DNA of 64,000 nucleotides, taken from Sphingomonadaceae bacterium (GTDB lineage Bacteria > Pseudomonadota > Alphaproteobacteria > Sphingomonadales > Sphingomonadaceae). Made by a program: the position numbers and the translations under genes. Positions 17,623 to 25,595 of this stretch are shown here, one piece after another. Location of the stretch: NCBI GenBank assembly GCA_024236195.1, contig JACKKZ010000002.1:124001-188000 (forward strand), given 5' to 3'. How positions within the stretch are numbered: the stretch's first letter is position 1; each line of letters begins with the position of its first letter. The notes beneath the pieces are model-generated. The model was not told the DNA's origin, did no database searches, and worked only from the letters and a program-made list of their open reading frames with translations.

Positions 17623-19022
17623 TGCCAGCCATGGCCGGGATTATCGACTGGGGCTGCCATATTGCCAAACATCGCCTGCCGCTTGCTATCCTCTCCGGCA
17701 AGCCGGCAGGCGGTGGACCTGAACGGTCGCTGGCATGGGCGGATGAAGATGCCGTGACACTGGCGGTGGAGGCGGCACGGCAAGCGCTTGACGGGCATGA
17801 CCGCAGCGAGATCGACCTGCTCGCTTTCGCCACTACGACCCACGCATTCGAGGAAAAGCAAGGCGCGGCGCTCATCGCGGCGGCGCTGGGACTGTCCACT
17901 GATACCCGTACGCTCGATATCGGCCATTCGCTGCGTGGCGCAGTAGAGGCATTGTTGCTGGCGGACGACGCCATCCGCTCAGGCCGCGCACGCAAGGCTC
18001 TGGTGATTGCCAGCGATTGCCGCATGGGGGCACCCGGCTCCGCGCTCGAACGCAATGGCGGTGACGGTGCAGTTGCATTCCTGCTTGGCAGCACGGACTG
18101 CACGGCAACAATCACAGCCCATGCGGCACAAAGCGAGGAAATAGTCGATATCTGGCGGCGCAGCGGCGACCGCTTCGTGCATGGCTGGGAAGAACGCTTC
18201 ACTTCGCAATATGGCTTCCTCGAACCGAGCACGGCAGCTGCAGCGAAACTGCCAGCCGCCGCTGATGATGCGCGCCGTTTCTGGGCGACCAGTGCGCCCG
18301 ACCAGCGTAGTTCGGCCACGCTAGCCCGCGTACTCAAGGCTAATGGTGACACCATGCCGACACCGCTCTGTGGGACAGTCGGCTTTTGCGGCGCCGCCCA
18401 TGCCCCGCTGATGCTCGCAGCGACCCTTGAGCTAGCTGAGGCCGGGGACGAAATCGCAATGCTGTCACATGGTGACGGAGCCGAAGCCCTCTTGTTGACT
18501 GTTGGGAAATCGGCCGAAAAAAAACGTTTTACCGATAGTCTTACGACCCGCATCCCGGTGAGCTCGCAAGCCGCCTATCGCCGGGCGCGGGCTATTGATC
18601 CGGGCGAATACCCGCCGCTTGATGACCAAGGGATTTCCGCCACCATCCATTACCGCGACCGCGCCGAGGATTTGCGCCTCCAGGGGCAGCGCTGTTCCTG
18701 CGGGGAGCCGCAATTCCCTAAGGGGCGTGTCTGCATCCGCTGTGGCAAGAAGGACAATTTCACGCCTGAGGATTTTGCCGAGCGGACCGGCAGCCTCGTC
18801 ACCTATACGCTCGATGCGTTCTTCCCTTCCCCCAACCCGCCAACGGCAGTGGGGATCGTCAAGGTAGAGAACGGCCCGCGCATTTACCTGCAGGTGGCGG
18901 AATTGCCGGGCAAGGAGCCGGAGCTGGGCATGGAATTGCGTTTCGTGTTTCGCCGTATCCATGACGTTGGCAAACGTCCCAATTATTTCTGGAAGGCCGT
19001 GCCGGCCGGGAGGCAGGGATGA
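17622..19022 (+). CDS. thiolase-like (HMG-CoA synthase/KAS III fold) protein fused to a DUF35 OB-fold domain
   Basis: About 466 residues from the ATG at 17622, which overlaps the SDR stop; ATG 17631 is also possible. Residues ~1-315 have the thiolase-superfamily fold (AWADEDAVTLAVEAARQALD; IAMLSHGDGAEALLL). The active-site loop, which normally holds the Cys, reads DIGHSLRGAVEALLLA, so no nucleophile is present. Residues ~335-465 are a DUF35 domain with a zinc ribbon CSCGEPQFPKGRVCIRCG and an OB fold. DUF35 proteins dock thiolase-like partners and help bind CoA substrates (ChsH2-Ltp2). It may be a scaffold or aldolase subunit for the thiolase that overlaps its end. Confidence 0.8.
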   Translation: MPAMAGIIDWGCHIAKHRLPLAILSGKPAGGGPERSLAWADEDAVTLAVEAARQALDGHDRSEIDLLAFATTTHAFEEKQGAALIAAALGLSTDTRTLDIGHSLRGAVEALLLADDAIRSGRARKALVIASDCRMGAPGSALERNGGDGAVAFLLGSTDCTATITAHAAQSEEIVDIWRRSGDRFVHGWEERFTSQYGFLEPSTAAAAKLPAAADDARRFWATSAPDQRSSATLARVLKANGDTMPTPLCGTVGFCGAAHAPLMLAATLELAEAGDEIAMLSHGDGAEALLLTVGKSAEKKRFTDSLTTRIPVSSQAAYRRARAIDPGEYPPLDDQGISATIHYRDRAEDLRLQGQRCSCGEPQFPKGRVCIRCGKKDNFTPEDFAERTGSLVTYTLDAFFPSPNPPTAVGIVKVENGPRIYLQVAELPGKEPELGMELRFVFRRIHDVGKRPNYFWKAVPAGRQG

Positions 19023-20164
19023 GCCTGAAAGACAAGGTAGCCATCGTTGGCGTCGGCTGCTCGCAATTCGCCGAACACTGGAGCAAGGGATCGGAAGACC
19101 TTATCGTCGAAGCCGTATTCGAAGCCTATGAAGACGCAGGTATCGAAGACGCCAGCCGCCAGATTGACGCGGTATTCTGTGGCTCGCTCTATTCCGCCAT
19201 GGGCCCGGTCGATGTGTCCGACGCGCTCAAGCTGACGAAGCCGGTCACTGCGGTCTACAACTACTGTGCCACCGGCACCGAGACAGTGCGGGCCGCCTGC
19301 ATGGCTGTGGCGGCCGGTGTTTATGAAACCGTGCTGGCCGTGGGGTATGACAAGCCCAAGGATCGCGGCGTATCCGGCCCCTCGGTCAGTTTCCGCGGTG
19401 TTCGGGATATCCCCGCCACACCCGCCGGATGGTTCTCCTTCCTCTGCGCGCCCTATTTCGCGAAGTATGGCGCAGGGCGCGAGGATCTGGCGAAAATTGC
19501 GGTCAAGAACCACCACAATGGTACGCTAGCGCCCAAGAGTTTCCTCAAGAAGGAAATCACGGTCGAGGATGCGCTCAATGCCCGGATGATCTCGTGGCCG
19601 TTTGGCCTGTTCGATTGCGCCGCGCAAACCGATGGTGCTGCTGCAGTTATCGTTACCCGCGCCGACCTGGCGAAGAATTACCCCAGCCAGCCGATCTATG
19701 TGAAGGCGATCACATCGCATTGCTCGCCAAATCCGCATACCGATCCGGATCACGACTTCCTGCGCTGGAAGGCGACCGAATATGCCGCCGCCGATGCTTA
19801 TCGCATGGCCGGGATTGACGATCCTTTCAACCAGATCGACGTGGTGCAGCTGCATGACTGTTTCACCATGACCGAGCTGGTTTCCTACGAAGACCTTGGC
19901 TTCATTCCCAAAGGTGCGGCCAAAGAACACATCGCCAGCGGCACGTTCGAGCTGACCGGCGAGTTACCGGTGAACACTGATGGCGGGCTCAAGAGCTTCG
20001 GTCACCCTACCGGGGCCACCGGCGCGCGGATGATCGTGGAGAATGTCCTGCAGCTGCGCGGGAAGGCTGGCGCGCGGCAGGTCAAGGGGGCGAAGCTGGC
20101 GCTGAGTCACAATATCGGCGGCTATCCCACCGGCTGTGCAGTCAGCATATTGGGCGTCGAATGA
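19019..20164 (+). CDS. thiolase (SCP2/lipid-transfer-type acetyl-CoA acetyltransferase)
   Basis: A 381-residue thiolase overlapping the stop of the DUF35 fusion (ATGA). The nucleophile is probably Cys83 (YNYCATGTETVR); the other family motifs are HDCFTMTE, the GGLKSFGHPTGATGARM loop and HNIGGYPTGCAVS at the C-terminus. It should release acetyl- or propionyl-CoA from a 3-ketoacyl-CoA steroid intermediate. Unlike the thiolase-like protein at 22126, its catalytic residues are all in place. Works downstream of the SDR at 16729. Confidence 0.88.
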   Translation: MSLKDKVAIVGVGCSQFAEHWSKGSEDLIVEAVFEAYEDAGIEDASRQIDAVFCGSLYSAMGPVDVSDALKLTKPVTAVYNYCATGTETVRAACMAVAAGVYETVLAVGYDKPKDRGVSGPSVSFRGVRDIPATPAGWFSFLCAPYFAKYGAGREDLAKIAVKNHHNGTLAPKSFLKKEITVEDALNARMISWPFGLFDCAAQTDGAAAVIVTRADLAKNYPSQPIYVKAITSHCSPNPHTDPDHDFLRWKATEYAAADAYRMAGIDDPFNQIDVVQLHDCFTMTELVSYEDLGFIPKGAAKEHIASGTFELTGELPVNTDGGLKSFGHPTGATGARMIVENVLQLRGKAGARQVKGAKLALSHNIGGYPTGCAVSILGVE

Positions 20165-20964
20165 GCACATACGAAACCCTGCGGCTTGAAGTGGCGGATG
20201 GCATCGCTGTCCTCACACTCGACCGTGAAGACCGCCGCAATGCAATCAACAGCCGGATGAACATCGAACTGCCGCGCGCGTGGCAGGCAATCGAGCAGGA
20301 CCCGGCAATCCGCGTGGTGGTGGTCACGGGAGCTGGCAGCAAGGCCTTCTGCACCGGAGCCGACCTTGCTGATTTGCCGGTGAGCGAAGACCCGGATCTG
20401 GCCAGATCGCTTGCGTCCATTGCCTGGACAGGGCGCCAGAATGGCGTGACCAAACCCGTCATCGCCGCCGTAAACGGGCTGACCGTGGGCGGCGGGATTC
20501 ATTTCATCGCCGATGCCGACATCGTGCTGTTTGCCGATCATGCGAAGCTGTCCGATACCCATGTCGCAGTTGGACTGGTGGCCGCGCTCGAACCGATCTC
20601 GCTCGCCCGTCGGATGCCACTGGGCGCAGTGCTCAAGCTGGCTCTCACCGGGGGTGACGAACGGATGGATGCCGCTAAAGCACACCGCCTTGGCCTTGCC
20701 GACGAAGTTCTACCTGCTGATGCGTTGATTCCGCGCGCAATGGAACTGGCCCGCTCGATCGCGCGCCATTCCCCCACCGCAGTCGCCCGCAGCCGCGCCG
20801 CCATCTGGGCCGCCAAGGAACTGCCGCTGGAACAGGCACTGGCAGAAGGCTGGCGATTGATCATGCGGCAGGATGGCCATCCCGATATTGCCGAGGGTGT
20901 GAGCGCCTTCCTCGAAAAGCGCGAGCCCCGCTGGCAAGATCGCGAACCGGGGGACCTCGATTGA
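20161..20964 (+). CDS. enoyl-CoA hydratase/isomerase family (crotonase) protein
   Basis: A 267-residue crotonase starting in an ATGA overlap with the thiolase. The CoA and oxyanion segments are present (KAFCTGADLADLP; VNGLTVGGGIHFIADADIVL). The Glu of the FPE-x-x-x-G segment is replaced (LSDTHVAVGLVAALEP), so it is not a standard hydratase; ring hydrolase, isomerase or other crotonase chemistry is possible. The C-terminal EGVSAFLEKREPRW is typical of steroid and aromatic pathway crotonases. Confidence 0.82.
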   Translation: MSTYETLRLEVADGIAVLTLDREDRRNAINSRMNIELPRAWQAIEQDPAIRVVVVTGAGSKAFCTGADLADLPVSEDPDLARSLASIAWTGRQNGVTKPVIAAVNGLTVGGGIHFIADADIVLFADHAKLSDTHVAVGLVAALEPISLARRMPLGAVLKLALTGGDERMDAAKAHRLGLADEVLPADALIPRAMELARSIARHSPTAVARSRAAIWAAKELPLEQALAEGWRLIMRQDGHPDIAEGVSAFLEKREPRWQDREPGDLD

Positions 20965-21698
20965 GCTACGGCACCTTGGCTATTTCCCGATGCGGCGGTG
21001 TCGAGATCATCGCACTCACCAGCGATGACGGGATGAATTGCTACACGCCTGAAATGGGCGAAGATCTGGTCGCTGCCCTGCGCGGCGCAGCTGCAGACGA
21101 TGCTGTGCGCGCCATCGTTCTGACCGGGCGCGGGCGTGCCTTTTGCGCCGGGGCGCATCGCAGCACCTTTGCAGGAACCATCGGCCCGTCGGGATTCCGC
21201 ATTGGTGAGGAACATTTCATCGCCGGTTTTGCGCAGGAGTTTGCCGCGCTGCCCAAGCCGGTGGTCGCCGCTTTCAACGGATCAGCGGCAGGTATCGGCG
21301 TGACCATGAGCCTGCTGTGTGACCTGAGGCTGGCTGTGCCAGGGGCCAAGCTGAGGCTCAACTTTGCCGAGCTTGGCATCATGCCCGGACTTGGTTCGAC
21401 CAGGCGACTCGTCGAGCTGGTGGGGATGGCAAAGGCCAAGCGCCTGCTGTTGTTTGACAGGATGGTGCTGGCAGAAGAGGCACTCCAGATCGGACTGGTA
21501 GACGAAATCGTCCCGCCACAGGCTTTGCTGGATCGCGCCATCGCGCTGGGTGAAGCAGCCGCTGTGGGCCATCCGGGTGCCAATGCCGAAATCAAGGCCT
21601 GCCTCAATGCAGCATATGACGGAGACCTGTCTGCTGCCCTTGTCCGTGAATCAGAGGCTGCACAACGGCTGCGCAGATCGCGGGAGCAAGAGCAGTGA
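20961..21698 (+). CDS. enoyl-CoA hydratase/isomerase family (crotonase) protein
   Basis: A 245-residue crotonase with a TTG start in a TTGA overlap with the previous gene. It has GRAFCAGAHRSTFAG and FNGSAAGIGVTMSLLCDLRL, and keeps the first acidic residue (NFAELGIMPGLGSTRRL), while the second acidic position reads Lys/Arg. It differs from its neighbour in just this respect, so the two probably catalyse different steps rather than being redundant. Translationally coupled on both sides. Confidence 0.82.
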   Translation: MSYGTLAISRCGGVEIIALTSDDGMNCYTPEMGEDLVAALRGAAADDAVRAIVLTGRGRAFCAGAHRSTFAGTIGPSGFRIGEEHFIAGFAQEFAALPKPVVAAFNGSAAGIGVTMSLLCDLRLAVPGAKLRLNFAELGIMPGLGSTRRLVELVGMAKAKRLLLFDRMVLAEEALQIGLVDEIVPPQALLDRAIALGEAAAVGHPGANAEIKACLNAAYDGDLSAALVRESEAAQRLRRSREQEQ

Positions 21699-22129
21699 CA
21701 AAGGCAATCCCCTTTGACGATCTTGCCGCTTTCGCCGTGCTGGTCGAAACCGGCTTCGGGCAGTGGGGCCAGGCCACTGCCATCAGCGCGAAACAGGCGG
21801 ATGACTTTGCCCGCGTCACCGGTGTTGCTGCACAAGATGGGATGCTGCCCGGCTGTATGCTACAATCATTGCTACCCCGGCTGGTGCCAACGCCTACCTG
21901 GATTGTGGAAGGTCATTCGGGCGCGCTCAACCTTGGTGCCCCGACGACCCGTTTCCCTTGCCCCGTTGCCGTTGGCGCGAGCGTACAAGGCCGCAGCCGT
22001 CTCGCCGCTGCACGCGAACATCCGCGCGGAACCATTCTCGGCATGGAGTTTGAAATGCGCGAACCAGGCGCGAACGGGCCCTGCATGCGCAGTCTGATTG
22101 AAGTACTCTACCTCGGTGGTCGGCCATGA
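21695..22129 (+). CDS. MaoC-like hotdog protein
   Basis: A 144-residue protein with a GTG start overlapping the crotonase stop. ADDFARVTGVAAQDGMLPGC followed by MLQSLLPRLVP resembles NodN/Rv0130-type MaoC hydratases, in which helix residues F-A-x-x-T-G precede the active site and the S-L-L-P-x-L helix follows. The H-x-D half of the motif is not obvious and the intervening stretch is short, so it may be catalytically reduced or act with a partner. It ends overlapping the thiolase-like gene. Confidence 0.65.
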   Translation: MTKAIPFDDLAAFAVLVETGFGQWGQATAISAKQADDFARVTGVAAQDGMLPGCMLQSLLPRLVPTPTWIVEGHSGALNLGAPTTRFPCPVAVGASVQGRSRLAAAREHPRGTILGMEFEMREPGANGPCMRSLIEVLYLGGRP

Positions 22130-23271
22130 CACTGTCTGGTAAAGTGGCAATTGCCGGGATCGGGCAGACCCGCTTTGGCAAGGGGTTGGAACAATCCGAA
22201 CGCGAACTGGCCTGCATCGCGATTGACGCGGCATTGCGCGATGCAGGGATTGAACCGGGCACCGTGGATGGCCTTGCGTGCTACACGATGGAAGACACGC
22301 CCGATTTTGAGCTGGTGCGTGACCTTGGGCTGGGGTCAATCCACTACTTCGCAAAAATCGCGCATGGCGGCGGTGCCGGTCCGGGGGCAATCGGCAATGC
22401 TGCAATGGCAGTCGCCACCGGGCAATGCCGTGCGGCGGTGGTCTGGCGCGCACGCAAGCGTTCAGGCGCGGCTACGCGGGTATGGGCTCGGTCTTCACCC
22501 GTTTTGGAAGATCACTGGAAATGGTCGCGCCCATCCGGCCTGCTGCGCCCGGTCGACGAAGTTGCCATGCTGGCCCGCCGATATATGCACGAGCATGGGG
22601 ATATCGTGCCTGCTCTCGCTGAAATCGCGGTGACCCTGCGGGCCTATGCCAATGCCAATCCGGCGGCAACCATGTACGGCAAGCAAATGAACCATGCGGA
22701 CTACCACGATTCTCGCATGGTGGCAGATCCGCTGCGCCTGTTCGACAATTGCCTAGAAAGCGACGGCGCAGCAGCGCTGGTGCTGCTGCCAGCGGATCAG
22801 GCAGGCAAGGATGCTGTGTTGGTCGAGGCTTTCGCGCAAGGCATGGTGCCCGGGCACCAGTCCATGTCCGACTTCCACCGCGCTGACCCGCTTTCAGGCA
22901 GCAGTTCCGTAACAGCAGCGAAACTGTGGAGCATGACCCGCTACACACCGGCAGATGTCGATGTCGCGCAATTCTACGATGCCTTTTCGCCGCTGATCCT
23001 GTTCTCGCTGGAAGCCTACGGCTTTGCCGCGAAGGGTGATGGTACGCGGTTGATTACCGAGGACGGGATCGGCCTGACAGGACGCTTGCCAGTCAACACC
23101 GCCGGCGGGAGCCTTTCGGAAGCCTATCTTCATGGCTTCAACCTCGCTTTGGAGGCTGTACGCCAGTTGCGTGGCGAAGCGACGACGCAGGTGCCCAACG
23201 CAAGGCTGGCGCTGGTGACCGGCTGCGATGTGACACCCAATGGTGCGCTGCTGCTGCGGAGGGGCGCATGA
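22126..23271 (+). CDS. Ltp2-like thiolase-fold aldolase candidate (no catalytic Cys)
   Basis: A 381-residue thiolase-superfamily protein (MTLSGKVAIAGIGQTRFGKG; FNLALEAVRQLRGEATTQVP; TGCDVTPNGALLL). The loop that normally carries the nucleophilic Cys reads AKIAHGGGAGPGAIGNA, so it is unlikely to be a thiolase. Lipid-transfer proteins such as Ltp2 lack thiolase activity and perform retro-aldol cleavage of steroid 17-hydroxy side-chain CoA esters with a DUF35 partner. The next gene is exactly such a DUF35 protein, overlapping by 4 bases. A retro-aldol step on a ring-opened steroid CoA ester is the leading guess. Confidence 0.8.
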   Translation: MTLSGKVAIAGIGQTRFGKGLEQSERELACIAIDAALRDAGIEPGTVDGLACYTMEDTPDFELVRDLGLGSIHYFAKIAHGGGAGPGAIGNAAMAVATGQCRAAVVWRARKRSGAATRVWARSSPVLEDHWKWSRPSGLLRPVDEVAMLARRYMHEHGDIVPALAEIAVTLRAYANANPAATMYGKQMNHADYHDSRMVADPLRLFDNCLESDGAAALVLLPADQAGKDAVLVEAFAQGMVPGHQSMSDFHRADPLSGSSSVTAAKLWSMTRYTPADVDVAQFYDAFSPLILFSLEAYGFAAKGDGTRLITEDGIGLTGRLPVNTAGGSLSEAYLHGFNLALEAVRQLRGEATTQVPNARLALVTGCDVTPNGALLLRRGA

Positions 23272-23726
23272 TCAACGGCATTCCCCTGCCCGCGCGCGAT
23301 GGCCCGTTCGAGGAAGGCTTCTGGGCTGCGCTGGACCGCGGCGTACTCGCCCACCAGCATTGCGAAGCCTGCGCCACATGGCATTTCCCGCCGCGCTGGC
23401 GTTGCCACTGTGGCGGAGCGCTGACCTACCAAGAAGTCTCCGGCGCGGGAACGCTGTGGTCATGGACTGAGGTCCACCCACCCGTACTACCTGCTTTTGC
23501 GCCCTTCGCACCCTATGTCGTCGGGCTCGTCCAGCTTGACGAGGGTGAGGGCCTGCGCATGGTCGGCAATCTCGTGGTTGCCTCCGGTGACCCGATCAAC
23601 CGGGTCAGGCCCGAACAACTGCAAATCGGCATGAAAGTGCAGGCCGTCATTGGGGAAATAGCCGATGGCATCCCCTGGCCCTCATGGAAAATTGAGCCGT
23701 CTATCCCCACAGGAGAAATGCCTTGA
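23268..23726 (+). CDS. DUF35 OB-fold/zinc-ribbon protein, partner of the 22126 protein
   Basis: A 152-residue protein with an N-terminal helix (FEEGFWAALDRGVLAHQHCE), a zinc ribbon (HCEACATWHFPPRWRCHCGG) and an OB fold (GTLWSWTEVHPPVLPAFAPF; PYVVGLVQLDEGEGLRMVGN). Stand-alone DUF35 proteins bind thiolase-like aldolases and order their active site. Its ATGA overlap with the Cys-less thiolase-like gene indicates a complex. Its stop overlaps the TTG start of the following P450. Confidence 0.85.
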   Translation: MINGIPLPARDGPFEEGFWAALDRGVLAHQHCEACATWHFPPRWRCHCGGALTYQEVSGAGTLWSWTEVHPPVLPAFAPFAPYVVGLVQLDEGEGLRMVGNLVVASGDPINRVRPEQLQIGMKVQAVIGEIADGIPWPSWKIEPSIPTGEMP

Positions 23727-24913
23727 GCATTGAATATGATCCCTTCTCGACCGAGGCGATGCGTGATCCGCATCCGATCTATCGGGAATTGCGCGCTGAA
23801 GGCTGCCCGCATTTTGTCGAGAAACGGCGCGCCTGGGCACTGACCCTTTACGATCATCTGCGCACTGCCAGCCTCAAGAATGAATGGCTCGATTTCACTC
23901 CGGGACAGACACCTTCCCAGCTGATGCTGGGCGAGAAGGGCCCGCATACATTCATGACCATGAATGCACCGGAAAACCGCAAATGGCGCGGTATCCTTGA
24001 ACCTTTCTACGCCGCCGGAGCGGTTGAGCGCGAATTGCCGCGTATTCGCAGCCTGATCGAAAGCGAGTTTGACCAGCTCAGGGGGCGTGAGACTTTCGAT
24101 GTCTATCGCGATTTTGCCAATCGGGTGATGTGCCTCAATGCTGGCTACAATCTGGGAATTGACCGCGAAACAGCCATTGTCGCGCGTGACCTGATTGACA
24201 GGATGATACTGAATCGCGTGCCGGGGCAAGAAGGCGCTTCTACGCCGGATAGCCAGCAGGCGGCCGGGGAGCTAGGCGGCATCTTGCATCAGCACGTGCA
24301 GCGCATGCGGGCTGATCCCGCTGCGGGGGGGCCACAAGGGATTGCCCTGCGTGATGCCGAAGTTGACGGAATTCGCCTCACTGACGAGGACTTGCTCGCC
24401 TATCTCTTCAGCCTGCTGGTGGTCGGCTCAGAGACCACGCCAATGGCCGTCGCGGGCACACTGTACTATCTTGCACAGCATCCGGAACAGAAGGCGATGG
24501 TCCTCGCTGACCATTCACTCTTGCCGAAAGCTTTCCGCGAAACTTGCCGATACGACCAGCCGACCAACATGCTCGCGCGCCGTGCGGCCAAGGATTTCGA
24601 ACTGGGCGGCGCGCAGGTCAAGGCAGGGGACAATCTCCTGTTCCTCTATGCCTCTGCCAATCGCGACGAGAGCCGGTTCGAGAAAGCTGAAAATTTCGAC
24701 ATCAATCGCGAGAACAAGGGCGACATGAGCTTTGGCATCGGTGCCCATTTCTGCCTCGGCGCGGCGTTGGCGCAGGCTGCCGCGCAGATCATGCTCAAAT
24801 CCATGCTTCATGCGATGGAGGATTATGAAGTGGTCGAAGAAGAGTGCGAGCGCGCCTTTGGCGAGCATCTGAACGGCTATATCAGGATGGTAATCAGGCC
24901 TCGCTGGAAATAG
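23723..24913 (+). CDS. cytochrome P450, type A (steroid ring hydroxylase candidate)
   Basis: A 396-residue P450 with a TTG start overlapping the DUF35 stop. Features: oxygen-binding helix VVGSETTPMAV, ETCR of the ExxR motif, and the heme loop FGIGAHFCLGAA with Cys344 as thiolate. It closely resembles the 26613 P450 in sequence and in the position of the heme Cys. In N. tardaugens EdcA is a P450 that 4-hydroxylates estrone, so this gene and its paralogue are the two candidates for that step. Redox partners are not adjacent; a ferredoxin lies at 43334. The last 20 bases overlap the convergent tetR. Confidence 0.88.
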   Translation: MSIEYDPFSTEAMRDPHPIYRELRAEGCPHFVEKRRAWALTLYDHLRTASLKNEWLDFTPGQTPSQLMLGEKGPHTFMTMNAPENRKWRGILEPFYAAGAVERELPRIRSLIESEFDQLRGRETFDVYRDFANRVMCLNAGYNLGIDRETAIVARDLIDRMILNRVPGQEGASTPDSQQAAGELGGILHQHVQRMRADPAAGGPQGIALRDAEVDGIRLTDEDLLAYLFSLLVVGSETTPMAVAGTLYYLAQHPEQKAMVLADHSLLPKAFRETCRYDQPTNMLARRAAKDFELGGAQVKAGDNLLFLYASANRDESRFEKAENFDINRENKGDMSFGIGAHFCLGAALAQAAAQIMLKSMLHAMEDYEVVEEECERAFGEHLNGYIRMVIRPRWK

Positions 24914-25553
24914 CGCGCAACCCGGCAATCACCACCCGCGCCATCTGGCGGAAATCACCAAGCTGGAAATTGGACGGGTCAAAGAACGATCGGTGCAGCA
25001 TGGGCGAGATAATCAGCTCATGCGCCAGTTCCGGGTCCGTACCAGACGGCAGTTCGCCCCGCGCAATCGCTCGGCGGATCAGGTCCACGCCCGGACCGCG
25101 CCGCGAGGCCACCGTTTGCCGGAGCTTCTCCGCCAGCATGTCATTGTGCATGGCTTCAGCCACCAGCGCCGGCAACACGCTGGGCAATGGCGTCGTTGCC
25201 AGATACTCGCCATATTGGCCGATGTAGGCGACAAGGTCTTCTTCGAGCGAGCCGGTATTGGCCACTTCGATCAGCGGCAACAGGTCAAAAGCGGCAATCG
25301 CCAGCTCTTCCTTGGTGGCCCAGCGGCGATAGATCGTGGCTTTGCTTGCCTTTGCCCTTGCGACCACTGCATCCACCGTCAGCCCTGCGAAACCACCTTC
25401 GCCCAGAATCGCCAGCGTCTCGGCCAGGATGGCTGTCTCACGCGATTTGTCGCGTGGCCTTCCGGGCGAGCGCTTGCTGGGTTTGCGTGCGGTTGCTGTC
25501 GGCAATGGGGTTTCCCGTCTGGATCGTGCCTGCGACAAACGCGAAATGCACAT
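24894..25553 (-). CDS. TetR-family transcriptional regulator
   Basis: A 219-residue regulator; the start at 25553 follows GAGGGG. After a basic N-terminal stretch (KPSKRSPGRPRDKSRETAIL) comes the TetR helix-turn-helix (GGFAGLTVDAVVARAKASKA then TIYRRWATKEEL) and a ligand-binding C-terminal domain (SFFDPSNFQL, ARVVIAGLRA). It is the last gene of the P450-dioxygenase-tetR operon, which carries operator copy 4 in front of its first gene, so it probably controls its own synthesis and the other three sites. Likely a repressor released by a steroid or CoA ester; this is inference. Confidence 0.87.
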   Translation of the reverse strand: MCISRLSQARSRRETPLPTATARKPSKRSPGRPRDKSRETAILAETLAILGEGGFAGLTVDAVVARAKASKATIYRRWATKEELAIAAFDLLPLIEVANTGSLEEDLVAYIGQYGEYLATTPLPSVLPALVAEAMHNDMLAEKLRQTVASRRGPGVDLIRRAIARGELPSGTDPELAHELIISPMLHRSFFDPSNFQLGDFRQMARVVIAGLRAISSEA

Positions 25554-25595
25554 TGAAACCCCTCGGTTAGGTGTTTCGCCCCCTGCGATCAAGCC

